Below, piece after piece: positions 29,084 to 39,069 of a DNA stretch of 64,000 nt (position 1 is its first letter; each line of letters begins with the position of its first letter). Origin of the DNA: Ruminiclostridium cellobioparum subsp. termitidis CT1112 (GTDB lineage Bacteria; Bacillota; Clostridia; Acetivibrionales; DSM-1351); assembly GCF_000350485.1 (NCBI RefSeq), contig NZ_AORV01000039.1, forward strand, positions 1-64,000, written 5' to 3'. The position numbers and the translations under genes are program-made. The notes beneath the pieces were generated by a model, which saw only the letters and a list, made by a program, of their open reading frames with translations, made no database searches and was not told where the DNA came from.

Positions 29084-29722
29084 TTATTTACCGGATTTAA
29101 CCGTATTTTTAATAACAAGCAATCCGCCCTTAGGTCCTGGAACAGCACCTCTTATAAGGATAAGGCCTCTTTCAGCATCAACTCTGACAACTTCAAGATT
29201 TTGAATTGTAGTGTTGTCCAAACCCATATGGCCCGGCAGCTTCTTGCCCTTAAATACTCTTGCAGGATTGGTGTTGGCACTCATGGAACCGACTCTTCTA
29301 TGGTACATGGAACCGTGAGTTTCCATACCGCCCTTTTGCCCGTATCTCTTGATGGTACCCTGGAATCCTTTACCTTTTGAGATACCGCTTACGTCTATTT
29401 TATCTCCAGCCTGGAACATATCCTCAGCTTTGATCTCCTGTCCAACTTCGAAACCTGAAACATCTTCAAGTCTGAATTCCTTCAAATGTTTCATTGGAGC
29501 CAGCTTAGTCTTTGTAAACTGTCCTAAGGCCGGTTTGCTGAGCTTCTTTTCCTGGACCTTTTCATATCCAACCTTTATGGCATCGTATCCGTCGGTATCA
29601 ACTGTCTTCTTTTGAACAACAGTTAACGGGCCTGCTTCAACAACTGTTACTGGTATTACCAGACCATTTTCGTCAAATATCTGGGTCATTCCGATCTTCT
29701 TGCCTATCATTGCCTTTTTCAT
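29084..29722 (-). CDS. rplC: 50S ribosomal protein L3
   Basis: The 212-residue L3 starts [20 protein letters not shown] and has FAGHMGLD-like [20 protein letters not shown] near the C-terminus. The start at 29722 is 9 bases after GGAGGT. The in-frame extension to 29797 reads through a hairpin-rich spacer and is not coding. Confidence 0.97.
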   Translation of the reverse strand: MKKAMIGKKIGMTQIFDENGLVIPVTVVEAGPLTVVQKKTVDTDGYDAIKVGYEKVQEKKLSKPALGQFTKTKLAPMKHLKEFRLEDVSGFEVGQEIKAEDMFQAGDKIDVSGISKGKGFQGTIKRYGQKGGMETHGSMYHRRVGSMSANTNPARVFKGKKLPGHMGLDNTTIQNLEVVRVDAERGLILIRGAVPGPKGGLLVIKNTVKSGK

Positions 29723-29903
29723 TTTTAAATTACCTCCTATGGTTATTGGTTCATACTTCCGTGTGTCTGAAATACACACCGTGAATTTTTTATTCACCCT
29801 GCGTGCGGTTACACGCTATGAACATGACCTTTTTTACCCTGGCTTCTCGGATTATAACCGATATCCGATGAAATCAACAGCATCTTTTTAATATCCGAAA
29901 ATA
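29723..29903. repeat. Hairpin cluster between rpsJ and rplC
   Basis: Three small hairpins are stacked: 29761-29779 (GTGTGT/ACACAC), 29781-29797 (GTGAAT/ATTCAC) and 29801-29816 (GCGTG/CACGC). The spacer is 181 bases, longer than typical for rpsJ-rplC. No ORF is supported. Confidence 0.55.
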
Positions 29904-30215
29904 TTAAAGTTTGATTTCTATGTCTACGCCAGCTGGAAGATCCAGTCTCATCAATGCGTCAACAGTCTTAGGTGTCGGCAAAAGAATGTCGATCAATCTC
30001 TTGTGAGTTCTCATTTCAAACTGCTCTCTTGAGTCCTTGTATTTGTGGGGAGCTCTTAAGATTGTAATAATCTCTTTTTCAGTAGGCAGCGGCACAGGTC
30101 CTGAAACCTTTGCTCCTGTCCTCTTAGCAGTTTCAACGATCTTCTCAGCTGACTGATCTAACACCTGATGATCGAACGCCTTTAGTCTGATGCGTATTTT
30201 CTGTTTGTTTGACAT
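29904..30215 (-). CDS. rpsJ: 30S ribosomal protein S10
   Basis: The 103-residue S10 begins the super-operon. It has [20 protein letters not shown] and [27 protein letters not shown] precedes the ATG. The usual upstream neighbours fusA and tuf are absent here; a promoter and structured leader take that place. Confidence 0.98.
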   Translation of the reverse strand: MSNKQKIRIRLKAFDHQVLDQSAEKIVETAKRTGAKVSGPVPLPTEKEIITILRAPHKYKDSREQFEMRTHKRLIDILLPTPKTVDALMRLDLPAGVDIEIKL

Positions 30216-30549
30216 ACATAAACCTCCTCGTACGTTTTATTATTGTCACGTACAACAAGTTCTTGTCTGTACACTATGCCGGGTGTTTCATAACGTTTTA
30301 TATAAAAACCCAGGATCGTTCTTATCCTAATGGACAAACTTAACCTGGGCATTTAAAGCGATTATATTACACAGCAATATATATAACGCAAAATGTACAG
30401 TGACTTGTCGCCCGGTTTCTTGAATCGGACATTCTCAGCAGAAGTTACCTACCTCTTTACGAACTTGTTATCAAGTCCGGGAACTTTAGTTCCAAAGGGA
30501 TTTCCCTGGGTAGCAATCTCCGGCGTCATCGTATGCCTTCGCCACAACA
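30216..30549 (-). ncRNA. Structured leader RNA of the S10 operon (candidate cis-regulator)
   Basis: The minus-strand leader of about 330 nt between the promoter and rpsJ folds locally. Three successive tetraloop hairpins are read as AGGG-AAAT-CCCT, GGAAC-TAAA-GTTCC and ACTTG-ATAA-CAAGT (about 30455-30510). A terminator-like hairpin and an ACAAG-AA-CTTGT hairpin follow near the gene. A 26-codon minus-strand ORF (30529 to 30449) overlaps the hairpins but has no clear binding site. Autogenous control by a ribosomal protein is a reasonable inference; I do not recognise a named leader family. Confidence 0.5.
30303..30349 (-). terminator. Possible attenuator in the rpsJ leader
   Basis: On the minus strand CCCAGG (30349-30344) can pair with CCTGGG (30314-30309), followed directly by TTTTTAT. 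An alternative AGGAT/ATCCT pairing uses part of the same right arm, so two exclusive folds are possible, as in attenuators. Confidence 0.5.
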
Positions 30550-30555
30550 TTCAAT

Positions 30556-30584
30556 ATTTTACTACATGTTACACACTTTTGCAA
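30556..30584 (-). promoter_or_regulatory. Sigma-A promoter of the S10 super-operon
   Basis: On the minus strand TTGCAA (30584-30579), a 17-base spacer and TAAAAT (30561-30556) match the sigma-A pattern well. Transcription would start near 30549 and yield a leader of about 330 nt before rpsJ. Confidence 0.7.
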
Positions 30585-30648
30585 GGATTTTTTTTAAATT
30601 CAACTATAATGCTGAGAATTAATTTAACGCTTTTAAATTATAGAAGCA

Positions 30649-30987
30649 TAAATTAACTCATCGTGCTAGTTATCCTATATTTGCTTTTTTTATATCAACT
30701 GGTAACTTCCGTACTAACTTCATGAAATAGGACGCACCCAAAACAATTACGAAAATTGTATCGCCTCATTATAAAGCGATTTTGCCGTCGCTCAAACTCG
30801 ACATCCTGTCTCGATTTGAAGCTCAAAGCAGCGTCCTGTTGCTTTGCCGTCAAAACCGCCTTACCTTCGTCGACAATTTATCGCAATTGTTTTTAACCGT
30901 GCATCCTATTTCATGAAGTTGTCCTCGTGTTACCAGTTGATTTCAATAAAACAGAACACAATTTCAATTAGCACAACAGGTTAAATT
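30649..30987. mobile_element. MITE-like inverted-repeat element, copy 2
   Basis: This 339-base element has ends AAATTAACTCATCGTGCTAG and, in reverse complement, TTTAACCTGTTGTGCTAATT. The inner arms AACTTCATGAAATAGGA (30716-30732) and its exact complement (30904-30920) form a perfect 17-pair stem. TATCAACTGGTAACTTCCG is shared with copies 1 and 3. The centre (about 30760-30880) is longer than in copy 1 and contains repeated GACGGCAAA-type motifs on the minus strand. No ORF. Confidence 0.65.
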
Positions 30988-31090
30988 ATTTCTACTAATA
31001 AATTTCCTTTTCTACTATATAAATATACTTGTATATTGCCAACATGAATTGCATCTTATTTTCACAAGCTGTTTCCTTAACAAATTGCAA

Positions 31091-31121
31091 AGAGCGCACT
31101 GTATTGAACAGTACGCCCTCT
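31091..31121 (-). terminator. Hairpin after the pilus operon's last gene
   Basis: On the minus strand AGAGGGCGTACTG faces CAGTGCGCTCT across a 7-base loop with two small irregularities. It lies 30 bases after the stop of the DUF5057 gene. The following TTTGCAATTTG is a modest T tract. Confidence 0.55.
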
Positions 31122-31150
31122 GATCACAAAGAAGGATCATAACAATAGTA

Positions 31151-34100
31151 TCAGTTGATATCTACATTATTCTTCTCAATTTTTACTGTATATTGAGCAC
31201 TTGCCTGTCTGCCGCCCGGATCGGTATTGACAGAAGTACAGGTTACCACAACATCGCCAGTCCTGGTTGCCGATAAAATACCCGTATCAGGATCTATAAT
31301 CCCATCCCCCGGATCTCCTGAAGCCGGAGCCACCTGCCATTTTACCTGCCAGTCACCGTATAAGTCTTTCGGCTCTGCCTTTATTGTCAGCTGCTGTTTT
31401 GTCCAGATATCCATTCTTTCTTTTCCTTCGATTTTTATTACCGGAACACGGTACAGTGCCGGAAAAGCAATAACTATTGAATTATTTTCATAGTTCAGCT
31501 GGGACCCGCCTTTTTTGGTAACATTGTTTCCTATATTGCTGTTATCTACAGGCATGTAGCCTTCAGGCAATACAATTGTGGCACCGTAATATCCGGTGGG
31601 TACCGAAGTGAACCTGGCTATACCCGTTTCATCAGTTAAAGCAGTCAGAGCGGCAAAACCGGTATCAAGTGTGTCAGAATCCCCGGTATACTTTTGCAGT
31701 TTGACTTCATGACCACCTATGGCAGCCCCAAAATTGTCCTTCAGTTCCACATTGACAGTTCCGTTCTTAACATTTATAGTAACCGGATCTTCAACTGTCC
31801 TTGCCGTATTTTGAGCATCTTTATATGAAAGTTTTGCAGTTGAAGAAAATGCTCCTTCTGTTTTGCATACAAACTGAAGCTGCCCGTTCTGTGATGCAAT
31901 GTTTGCCGCCGGATTGAAAATTACCGAATTCAGTGTCCTGGAATAGTTCCCAGAGCCGTCAACGGAACCGCCTCCCACAGCAGCTATGTCTTTAAATGCT
32001 GAAGTATTCAGTTTCATTTGAAGTACGAGATTACTGTAAGTCGTACTGAATTTGGTAGCTTGGGCAGTCACCGTCAGATTCAAATCAGCCCTGTCTCCAA
32101 CAAGACGGTTTACCGTATTGTGGCCGAGGTTCAATACAGGAACATCTTTATTGTTTATTGTTATTTCTTTAGAGCCCTGTGCTCCGTGCTGATCTGTAAC
32201 AACAGCTTTTATTTTAAATTGCGTAACTTTATTGTTTACATTCTTTGCCATTTCTACAGCCTTTACCAATTCATTCTCCAAGGCATTGGCACCTTCCAAA
32301 GTAAGTACACTCTCGCCTGTTTCATATTTTCCGTCACCGTCATTGTCAATGTACACTTTACAATTCAATTTCTTATCATCCATATCCGGGTCTTTTGCAA
32401 GCAAACTGAAATTCAGTTTTTCAAGAGTGTTTGCAATATCCTGTCCGTCATTCAAACCCAATATTTCTACCGAAGGTGCATGGTTTGCACCTACAGATGC
32501 TTTAAGCATTGTGTTTACAAACATCTTTACCTCTTCCAATGATTTGATGGAACTATGACCTGTACCCGAGAAGGTAAGATTTCCTTTAAAATATGTATAA
32601 TAGTCGTTGAGACCGTCATACTCATGATACATATCCTCATTTGATACAGGTGTAACCAGTGTGGCCGTCCTGGTACCATGCTTGTAAATATATTCATTTC
32701 TATAAGTAAATGCAGTTACAATATCGGGGTCTTCTGGATCAAGTCTCAAATACTGCAGATGCGTGGGCGAAACGGTTATATCTCCCAGGATATACGGGTA
32801 CTTTGTGAGATTACTTTCATTGATTTTACTTGTTTTTATTGTATCCGGAAACCTTGGGGCTCCATTTTGATAGAAATTGGCCAGTCTTGTCAAGCCAGTT
32901 GAATCAGTTACACCGGAGGGTTTGCTTGTATCTGTTGCGAAAGCATTCATTCCGAGCCTGTCTCTGAAATACTTGGTAAGATTTGTTTCACTGCTTGTAA
33001 AACCTATTGTGTCATGTGTAAACATTATTGCCTGACCTGAATCGGCAAATGCTATCATGTCATTAAGTGCCTTACCCGACAGGTCACCGATATATGAGTC
33101 CTCAAAACCGAATATTACCATATCATAATTCCCGTTGAGAGTTGTAGGGTTACCATTGACTTGATTTCCGTAATTTGTGTTAAAATCACCGATTTTCATC
33201 TCGGTAACAATAATATTGTACTCACCCTGTTTATACAGAAGATTCTGACTATCAAAATTACTCAGTGTAGAAAGCTTTAGCGTAGCGGAATTATCATTAT
33301 TATTCGGAAGCAATTGGAGAACCCTGATTTTCTGTTCATCGCCTTTAACCGCTGTAAACCCAGTTTCATAAGCTTTTGCTCCTGAATCATCAACCACTTC
33401 TATTTTCCAGGGAACTAAACCGGTAAACTTGCTGGGAAGATGGCAATTGACAGAGTAGTTGTCCATACTTCCTATATCTTTGTATGTGGATGTTATTTCA
33501 TCACTTTTATAAACTCCGTCTCCATTTTGGTCAATATAAAGATTAATTGACATCTTTGCCGCACTGTTGTTGTTTCTTAGATTCATGGCAAAGCTGATAA
33601 GACCGGCATTCTCAGCAATGTTATTTCCGTTGTATTCCACCGGTTTTTGTGTCAGTACAAGTGTGGGCCTCTTTTTCATTTCGGTATTCTTGTATTTTAT
33701 GAGCATACTCGACAGAGAACCCGTATTCCCGATCTGTACATTTGTATAGGCTTTGCTGTTATCTTTATAATTGATAAAATTTTTATAAAGCTTGGTATCC
33801 TTCATACCTGAGCTGAAAATACCACTGTCAAATATCATCAGCTGTCCCGCTTCAATAAAACTCTTGAGCTTTAAAGCAGCGATGTCCGATATATCGTTAC
33901 CGGCATAAAATTCTTTATTACCCGCTACTGTTTTAGCATAAAACCAGTTGTTACTTACCATAGGACCAAATCTGCCGTATACATTTCCCTTGTAGTTACT
34001 GTTGTACTTGTCGGTGGTTGCGGTATTGTTTCCTATGTATACAATATCGTAACAGCCGTTTACCTCTTCCGCCTTTGATATGAACAAGGGCATAGGCATT

Positions 34101-34321
34101 GTCGTTACTTCGATCTCCCTGCTTAACTCACTCTTCAACGATGCTTTGATCGTGCTTGTGATATCAAATGACGTTGAAGGCTGAATTTCAAGTATTTTTA
34201 CCGGGGGAGGATTGGATGCCTGGGCTACATTGCCAGTAAGCGGCAGGAATGTTGTTAATACAAACATTACCGCTATTGCCAGACAATATACCTTTCTTCT
34301 TTTTTTACTTTGCGTATTCAT
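31151..34321 (-). CDS. Secreted DUF5057-family multidomain protein
   Basis: The 1056-residue protein has a signal peptide (basic start, hydrophobic core to about residue 36, AQAS). The long N-terminal region starts KILEIQPSTSFD, the hallmark I associate with DUF5057 proteins, and contains Asp/Gly-rich repeats such as YIDQNGDGVYKSDE and YIDNDGDGKYETGE (possible calcium sites). A carboxypeptidase-regulatory-like beta domain (about 870-950) and a C-terminal Ig-like domain follow. It is the last gene of the pilus operon, 47 bases after pilD, so a role at the cell surface with the pili (adhesion or substrate binding) is plausible but unproven. GGAGG precedes the ATG. Confidence 0.75.
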   Translation of the reverse strand: MNTQSKKRRKVYCLAIAVMFVLTTFLPLTGNVAQASNPPPVKILEIQPSTSFDITSTIKASLKSELSREIEVTTMPMPLFISKAEEVNGCYDIVYIGNNTATTDKYNSNYKGNVYGRFGPMVSNNWFYAKTVAGNKEFYAGNDISDIAALKLKSFIEAGQLMIFDSGIFSSGMKDTKLYKNFINYKDNSKAYTNVQIGNTGSLSSMLIKYKNTEMKKRPTLVLTQKPVEYNGNNIAENAGLISFAMNLRNNNSAAKMSINLYIDQNGDGVYKSDEITSTYKDIGSMDNYSVNCHLPSKFTGLVPWKIEVVDDSGAKAYETGFTAVKGDEQKIRVLQLLPNNNDNSATLKLSTLSNFDSQNLLYKQGEYNIIVTEMKIGDFNTNYGNQVNGNPTTLNGNYDMVIFGFEDSYIGDLSGKALNDMIAFADSGQAIMFTHDTIGFTSSETNLTKYFRDRLGMNAFATDTSKPSGVTDSTGLTRLANFYQNGAPRFPDTIKTSKINESNLTKYPYILGDITVSPTHLQYLRLDPEDPDIVTAFTYRNEYIYKHGTRTATLVTPVSNEDMYHEYDGLNDYYTYFKGNLTFSGTGHSSIKSLEEVKMFVNTMLKASVGANHAPSVEILGLNDGQDIANTLEKLNFSLLAKDPDMDDKKLNCKVYIDNDGDGKYETGESVLTLEGANALENELVKAVEMAKNVNNKVTQFKIKAVVTDQHGAQGSKEITINNKDVPVLNLGHNTVNRLVGDRADLNLTVTAQATKFSTTYSNLVLQMKLNTSAFKDIAAVGGGSVDGSGNYSRTLNSVIFNPAANIASQNGQLQFVCKTEGAFSSTAKLSYKDAQNTARTVEDPVTINVKNGTVNVELKDNFGAAIGGHEVKLQKYTGDSDTLDTGFAALTALTDETGIARFTSVPTGYYGATIVLPEGYMPVDNSNIGNNVTKKGGSQLNYENNSIVIAFPALYRVPVIKIEGKERMDIWTKQQLTIKAEPKDLYGDWQVKWQVAPASGDPGDGIIDPDTGILSATRTGDVVVTCTSVNTDPGGRQASAQYTVKIEKNNVDIN

Positions 34322-34368
34322 TACACACCTCCATAATTTTTACTAAATCCTTTCAATTTAAAGCTATC

Positions 34369-35160
34369 TTACCCGAAATATATTTCGAGGAGCTGCCAGC
34401 CGAAGGTAATTGCAAGCACTGTACCTATTGCTATAAAAGGCCCGAAGGGAACAGTGGCTTTCCTGTCGATTATTTTAAAGCATATCAGTACAACACTCAC
34501 TGCTGCCGCTGTCAGAATTGACAAAAACAGCGAAGTTATCATTAATCTCCATCCAAGGAGCAAACCTATGGGAAATAGAATTTTTATATCCCCTCCCCCC
34601 ATAACTTCCTGGGATTTATAAATTCTGGAACCCACAATGGAAACCAGCAGCAAAATGCCGCTGCCTGAAATGGCACCCAATATGGGGTTCCACCATTTTT
34701 CATCCCCATAAATATCAGATGGGATGAAAAAGCTGATCACAAAAAATACAAGCCCTCCTATTGCTGCTGTTACAACAACACTATCCGGAATAATCCCATG
34801 CTCCAGATCAATAAAAAAAACTACTATTAATATGGAAGATAAAAATACGGCTGAGAAAAACTCAGGACTGATACCGTATTTATACAACATCCCTGTAAAT
34901 AATCCGGCCGTTAGAATTTCCACCAGCATGTACCTGGGGGATATTTTCCCCCCGCAGCCGGTGCACCTGCCCCTCTGACATAGATAACTAAACACCGGGA
35001 TCAGATTCAATGCTCCCAGCTTTTTTCCGCAGCCGGTGCAATGTGAGGGTACCGTTACTACTGATTCCCCTCTGGGTATCCTGTATATACATACATTCAG
35101 GAAAGACCCTATAATTAACCCTATTAAGGCTACATATAAATAAGTAATAAATATAACCAA
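34369..35160 (-). CDS. pilD: Prepilin peptidase / N-methyltransferase (PilD)
   Basis: The 263-residue membrane aspartyl protease cleaves the leader after Gly and methylates the new N-terminus of pilins. It has IGSFLNVCIYRIPRGESVV, a four-cysteine zinc loop (CTGCG...CTGCG) and two catalytic Asp regions (FIDLEHGIIPD and GGGDIKI). Start is TTG with GGAGG 7 bases upstream. Its substrates are the four prepilin-like products encoded upstream. Confidence 0.93.
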   Translation of the reverse strand: MVIFITYLYVALIGLIIGSFLNVCIYRIPRGESVVTVPSHCTGCGKKLGALNLIPVFSYLCQRGRCTGCGGKISPRYMLVEILTAGLFTGMLYKYGISPEFFSAVFLSSILIVVFFIDLEHGIIPDSVVVTAAIGGLVFFVISFFIPSDIYGDEKWWNPILGAISGSGILLLVSIVGSRIYKSQEVMGGGDIKILFPIGLLLGWRLMITSLFLSILTAAAVSVVLICFKIIDRKATVPFGPFIAIGTVLAITFGWQLLEIYFG

Positions 35161-35236
35161 ACAACTACCTCCCAGGTGTTAATCAATGCCAGGTAATAAT
35201 ATTCAATACATATACTCCAGCCGGGTTAGAATCTTA

Positions 35237-36607
35237 CTACTGCACATCAACGGAATTTCCTGCAGCATTGTCTGCCTGGCTGCTTCCGGAAGAATCGGAG
35301 ACTGCTGTGCTGTCTGATGCTGCAGCAGTTTTTGTGGATTCAGTGCTGCCTGCTGCTTCTTTACTTTCTGTTTTTACAATGGGGGTCATCTTATTTAATT
35401 TGACATTTGACACCTTTGTGGTTTTACCCGCCGTCAACTTGATGAAGAAGTCAAACGAATACTCCTGGGCATAAGCCGAACCTATGGATTTTTTTACCGT
35501 TCCGTTAAATGACACCATGTACCACCTGTTCAGTTTTGAATAGGCAGGATGCATTGTTATGGTATAATCACCTTTTTTCTTGATGCTCATTATGTCACTT
35601 TGAAGCAGCAGTGCCTCTTTTGGAAAAAGCTCCTTATATCTGTCATTGATCAACAGGATCTCATTTTTGTCCTTGTCTTTGTCTATTCCGATGGTTTCTG
35701 CAAGCAAACAGAATTTTGAATAGCTGTCGTCCCAGCTTCCGCCCAGCAGTGTTCTTCTTTCACCGTCCATGCTCAAAATATTGTCAAGGAAGGATGTTAT
35801 AACAGTGCATTCACCTTTGTAGGTTTCAGTGTCTTCCTTGTTTGCAACTCCTGTCTTGTCGTCCGATTGCTCCAGATTCAAATAAGGCAGCCGGGTAATA
35901 AAATCATTATTGTACCTGAACAGCCTGTTTTTTGCACCGTGTTTGTAAGCCGATTCCCTGGCTCTGATTATTTTATATCCGCTGTCTTCCTTTTCCTTTA
36001 CAAGCTCCACATCATATTTTGCCTGTACCTTGATTGAATCCACCTGGTCGGCAGCAATATCGGATGTTTTCTGGTATGTATTGGTGTTTGGATCCAGCGT
36101 GAAATGGGCATCAAAGGTACTGTCCGGTACACAGCTTGCCAGCAGATTGACCTTTACGAAATACAACACCGTACCATCCACATTTTCAATAAATGTGGAA
36201 TCAATCTGAGGCTCTTTACCCTCTGTAAGCATTTTGTAAGAAACCATTGTAATCCCGTTCATGCCCACAAATCTCGGGAAATTCAATCCCACTTCGGCAT
36301 TGTTGTTCCCCTCTTCCACGGCACGTTTGGCTAAAAAGCTTTTCAAATCTTCGGGAATGCTGCCTGTCGCCAGATTTTTCTGATAGTTCAAGGCATATCC
36401 CGAATACAATTTTACAAAATAATCGGATATCAGGTTCTTAATCTCAGTATCTTCCTGCTGGCTCACCGCAGTTTGGGAAACCTTTGGAGTACTGCCGCTC
36501 TGACTGCTGTTTGCGGCCACCTGCACGTCTCCTGCTGAGCTGCAGCCCGACATCATTACTGCTGCAATTAAACATCCTGTTAATATTATTGCTAATTTTT
36601 TATTCAT
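35237..36607 (-). CDS. Pilus-locus lipoprotein of unknown function
   Basis: The 456-residue protein begins with MNKKLAIILTGCLIAAVMMSGC, a lipoprotein signal with lipobox MSGC. A Ser/Gln-rich linker, a soluble region of about 370 residues and a low-complexity Ser/Ala/Thr tail follow. I do not recognise a domain. The start at 36607 follows GAGGTGATGGA; the longer reading to 36679 overlaps the upstream gene. It sits 10 bases after the PilX-like gene, so it is co-expressed with the pili and may act as a surface assembly or anchoring factor (inference). Confidence 0.75.
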   Translation of the reverse strand: MNKKLAIILTGCLIAAVMMSGCSSAGDVQVAANSSQSGSTPKVSQTAVSQQEDTEIKNLISDYFVKLYSGYALNYQKNLATGSIPEDLKSFLAKRAVEEGNNNAEVGLNFPRFVGMNGITMVSYKMLTEGKEPQIDSTFIENVDGTVLYFVKVNLLASCVPDSTFDAHFTLDPNTNTYQKTSDIAADQVDSIKVQAKYDVELVKEKEDSGYKIIRARESAYKHGAKNRLFRYNNDFITRLPYLNLEQSDDKTGVANKEDTETYKGECTVITSFLDNILSMDGERRTLLGGSWDDSYSKFCLLAETIGIDKDKDKNEILLINDRYKELFPKEALLLQSDIMSIKKKGDYTITMHPAYSKLNRWYMVSFNGTVKKSIGSAYAQEYSFDFFIKLTAGKTTKVSNVKLNKMTPIVKTESKEAAGSTESTKTAAASDSTAVSDSSGSSQADNAAGNSVDVQ

Positions 36608-36617
36608 TCCATCACCT

Positions 36618-39002
36618 CTAAAAATCGAATATTGAATATAAATCCATTCCCTGCTTATTAAATTCTCCCAATAGTTCATCCTTGCCCGGAAATGTCACTC
36701 TTGCGGTTTCACTGTTTGACGTACCCTTAAAATGCACTCCCGCATACTTTCCGTTATCCAATTGCGTCAGATTTTCACCTTCCTTTAAAACAACGGGAAG
36801 ATAATTCGGAATATCCGGATCCGTACTCTTATGTACCATAGACTCATTATCAAGCAAATAATCTGAAGCATCCTTTGAAAAGCCTTTTCCGGCTGCAAGA
36901 ATTGAGCCTGTGACATCGGCATCTTTCTCAACTACAACCTGTCCCACGGAAAAAATAATGCCGTTCAACTTTGTATTGACATGTATGGTAATGCCGGGCT
37001 TTGAGTTATAAATTAAAAAGTAACTTTTATAGTATTCATCATCAGGCAAAAGTCCATAGGACTCAGCCCTTTCTTTTATTACATCATTGAGGTAAACATC
37101 TGAACCCAGTTCCTCACTCAGGTTAAACACAAATCTGTCGGTAGCTTCGGTATCTCCGCCCGGATACTTGTCATTGAGCATATCATTGATATACATAAAC
37201 AAATTATCCGAGGAAGAGCCTCCAGGTGCCTGAATCAGGGTGTTATTAATAGGGGAGTTGCCCAATGCCGAATATGTATATTCCCTGGAAGAGAATATCT
37301 GGGTCTTAGGCAGAAGCAACTCCTTCAATTCTGCCAGTTTTCCGGTAAAGAACGATTTATATCCGGAATCTTCAGCACTCGGCAAATCATTCCAGAAGTC
37401 AGTCCAATCGCTTATATCCGGTTTTTCATCAATATTGTCAAGTATAAAATTGTTGTTGATGAACTGCACTTTACTGATTTCATTGATACCCTTATTCATG
37501 AAATATATTCTGTCATTCGCACCGAATTCATAGTTACAGAAACCTGATATTCTTCCGTTATCTGCAGCCGGATCATAAAATGTTGGATCATTAAAGCCCT
37601 CTTTCCTTGCACCGTCAATGCTGGCCATCCAGAATCCGATACCGGCATCGTCGGTAAAATTTGCCGGTTTCCAGCACTGTATGAGGTTTGCAAAACCTAT
37701 TGCCGCTCCCCTGTTCTCATACAGCCATTGGTGATAGTAGCTGGCCTCAGCAATGCCATCAGGTATGGTAATGCTTCCCGTTTGGACTCCGTCCATAAAC
37801 TCCCTGTACATAGGCGCTGAATTGCTGGCTCTGGAGATAATAGATGCATCCTCTATCTGTGGAAAATGTATATCGGTATTTCCCGAGGCCGGATCTACCC
37901 TGAAGGTTCCTCCGTTGACTATGGCATCTCCGTTTATAACTATCCGTGACTTTTCCGAAAGCAAAGAGCCTGAGTGATGTATGACGGCACTGTTTACGAT
38001 TGCACTGCTCTCATCATGGTTGGAGGCTGCCAGGTTGTTGGAAAGTCCTACAAAGCTTCCGTTTACGGCAATAACCGAATCTACCCCATTCATTTCAAGG
38101 TCATCAAAGGTGTAGGCATTTCTGCCAACGAAGATTTTATCTCCCCTTCCAAAAATATGAATACCGTTCGCAATTGCATCCTTATATATGTATATATAAC
38201 TGTTGTCCTGATTACCGTCTTCCCTTGTGTACATCCCTGTTCTGATAAGCCCTCTGGTATACGCATTCCCGCGTACCGACAAATGGCCTCTGTTCTTAGC
38301 ATAAATACCCCCGTAATAATATTGCTCGGTTTGTTTTGTATATTCGGGCGAAGTTCCGAAGGCTAAGACATCCCCCTCAACCTGCGCATTGATGTTTTCA
38401 ACCATCAGATCTCCTATGGAATATATCGCGGCCTTAAGCTCAAACCCTCTCGGTATCGTCATTGCAAATTTTCTTTTTGAAAATATCTCCTTGTTCACAG
38501 TGCGGTCACCGGCTCTGTTGAAGTCCGAAATTGCCGTAACTCCTATGGTTACATTTATTTTGTCCTTTTCACCCGGGATTTCCTCCCACCCCAGATATCT
38601 GATGTCGTTTATTTCAACAGTAGCTTCGTTTGAGCCTGAGCCGCCGAGTTGTATTTTATAAGCTATCCTGTCCGGGGCGGTACCGTACTTTGGAGATGTA
38701 TAGCCCTTCAATGAAGCCTGGATTTTTAAGATAGCCTTATTTGCAAAATCTTCTTCGCTGTCGAAGTCAATTTCCTTGGTATTGTCCGGATTACCGCAGA
38801 AAAAATCCATATAAGCAAAGCATTTTTCTATGGCCGATTCAGCCGCATTATATGCCATATCGGCGGTTTCCTCATGCCTGCTGATTCCGAACCCCTTGGT
38901 GGAACTGTCTATAAGAGCTACTCCCAGGACAACCAGTATTGCCAGAATCACAATAACTGTTATCATGATCGAGCCCTTCTGATTCTTTATTCTGTTTCTC
39001 AT
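36618..39002 (-). CDS. Very large PilX-like pilin-associated protein
   Basis: The 794-residue protein starts with a short basic segment and a prepilin-like hydrophobic helix (IMITVIVILAILVVLG, residues 12-28), then an ETADMAYNAAESAIEKC segment typical of PilX/PilW N-terminal domains. The rest contains beta-rich repeats of the type VEGDVLAFG, VRGNAYTRG, VGRNAYTFDD and VNGSFVG, suggestive of a beta-helix. Ordinary pilins are 150-250 residues, so this is a candidate tip or adhesive minor pilin. It belongs to the pilus operon, between a PilV-like prepilin gene and the lipoprotein gene. Confidence 0.8.
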   Translation of the reverse strand: MRNRIKNQKGSIMITVIVILAILVVLGVALIDSSTKGFGISRHEETADMAYNAAESAIEKCFAYMDFFCGNPDNTKEIDFDSEEDFANKAILKIQASLKGYTSPKYGTAPDRIAYKIQLGGSGSNEATVEINDIRYLGWEEIPGEKDKINVTIGVTAISDFNRAGDRTVNKEIFSKRKFAMTIPRGFELKAAIYSIGDLMVENINAQVEGDVLAFGTSPEYTKQTEQYYYGGIYAKNRGHLSVRGNAYTRGLIRTGMYTREDGNQDNSYIYIYKDAIANGIHIFGRGDKIFVGRNAYTFDDLEMNGVDSVIAVNGSFVGLSNNLAASNHDESSAIVNSAVIHHSGSLLSEKSRIVINGDAIVNGGTFRVDPASGNTDIHFPQIEDASIISRASNSAPMYREFMDGVQTGSITIPDGIAEASYYHQWLYENRGAAIGFANLIQCWKPANFTDDAGIGFWMASIDGARKEGFNDPTFYDPAADNGRISGFCNYEFGANDRIYFMNKGINEISKVQFINNNFILDNIDEKPDISDWTDFWNDLPSAEDSGYKSFFTGKLAELKELLLPKTQIFSSREYTYSALGNSPINNTLIQAPGGSSSDNLFMYINDMLNDKYPGGDTEATDRFVFNLSEELGSDVYLNDVIKERAESYGLLPDDEYYKSYFLIYNSKPGITIHVNTKLNGIIFSVGQVVVEKDADVTGSILAAGKGFSKDASDYLLDNESMVHKSTDPDIPNYLPVVLKEGENLTQLDNGKYAGVHFKGTSNSETARVTFPGKDELLGEFNKQGMDLYSIFDF

Positions 39003-39069
39003 TTATTACCGCTTCACCCCTCTTTCCTTATGGCTTGAACGGATTCTGAACCTTATCCCGCTTATTAAA

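Noticed and set aside
30393-30656. Plus-strand ORF of 87 codons opposite the rpsJ leader
   Set aside because: It is antisense to the leader hairpins, has no ribosome binding site, and no recognisable product; the structured leader explains the region better.
32018-32558. Plus-strand ORFs of 108 and 174 codons within the DUF5057 gene
   Set aside because: They are antisense shadows of a clear coding gene with no start signals or recognisable features.
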